Assembly (NCBI GenBank): GCA_027019465.1
Contig: JALUWM010000116.1
Coordinates: 1 to 38,026, forward strand
Length of the DNA stretch: 38,026 nucleotides
Reading direction: 5' to 3'
Origin: Campylobacterales bacterium
Lineage (GTDB): Bacteria; Campylobacterota; Campylobacteria; Campylobacterales; Nautiliaceae
In this document: positions 37,921-38,026 of the stretch, piece by piece
How positions within the stretch are numbered: the first letter of the stretch is position 1
Layout: each line of letters starts with the position of its first letter
Notes under the pieces: generated by a model
What the model was told of the DNA's origin: nothing
Databases searched by the model: none
Seen by the model: only the letters and a program-made list of their open reading frames with translations
Made by a program: the position numbers and the translations under genes

Positions 37921-38026
37921 TCATTTCTTACAGTTAAATTTATAATTCCAAGCATCAATAATCCAATCATAACCACAAAGCTGTTTTACACTTTTTTTAT
38001 TGTTCATCCAATTTATTAAAGCATCA
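37921..38026 (-). CDS. C-terminus of an unidentified protein, 5' end beyond the window
   Basis: Open minus frame ending at TGA (37921-37923): ...DALINWMNNKKSVKQLCGYDWIIDAWNYKFNCKK*. No family recognised. Confidence 0.4.
   Translation of the reverse strand, partial: DALINWMNNKKSVKQLCGYDWIIDAWNYKFNCKK

Noticed and set aside
1-38026. CRISPR arrays, tRNA/rRNA genes, IS elements
   Set aside because: No regular direct repeat-spacer pattern, tRNA-like cloverleaf, rRNA sequence or transposase seen by eye; nearly all sequence is covered by assigned ORFs. tRNAscan-SE/Infernal would be decisive.

Overview
The window is an AT-rich, gene-dense bacterial chromosome segment. Gene content and synteny (hslVU-era, purU/cca/CiaD-like, flgF-flgG2, XerH-type recombinase, PEB4-like PPIase, class II fba) point to Campylobacterota (Epsilonproteobacteria), plausibly Nautiliales; this taxonomic call is inference. 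Most genes are housekeeping, in two long overlapping trains. The + train runs rplI-hslVU-era-[MSHA/competence-like pilus block]-HDOD-rnr-holA. The - train runs dsbD-leuD-leuB-TPR-CiaD-like-cca-purU-sORF-trmL-RM. Accessory or unusual items are: (1) a six-gene mshI-J-K-L-M-N-like secretin/pilus assembly block that starts inside era and has no assembly ATPase, platform protein or pilins beside it; (2) a single-polypeptide restriction-modification enzyme 2 bp behind trmL; (3) a YgbA-family gene with a Crp/Fnr-type box (TTGAT-N4-GTCAA) at an apparent class II position (about -41.5), overlapping the RM stop codon; (4) a near-consensus sigma-54 promoter for flgF-flgG inside the divergent rpoD promoter region; (5) an unlisted 40-codon ORF between purU and trmL; (6) an archaeal-type ATPase with a DUF234/PD-(D/E)XK-like C-terminus at the right edge; (7) a YfgM-like/BamB-like pair. 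I did not find a clearly novel multi-gene system. The best candidates are the split pilus locus and the right-edge ATPase-nuclease. No tRNA, rRNA or CRISPR was seen.
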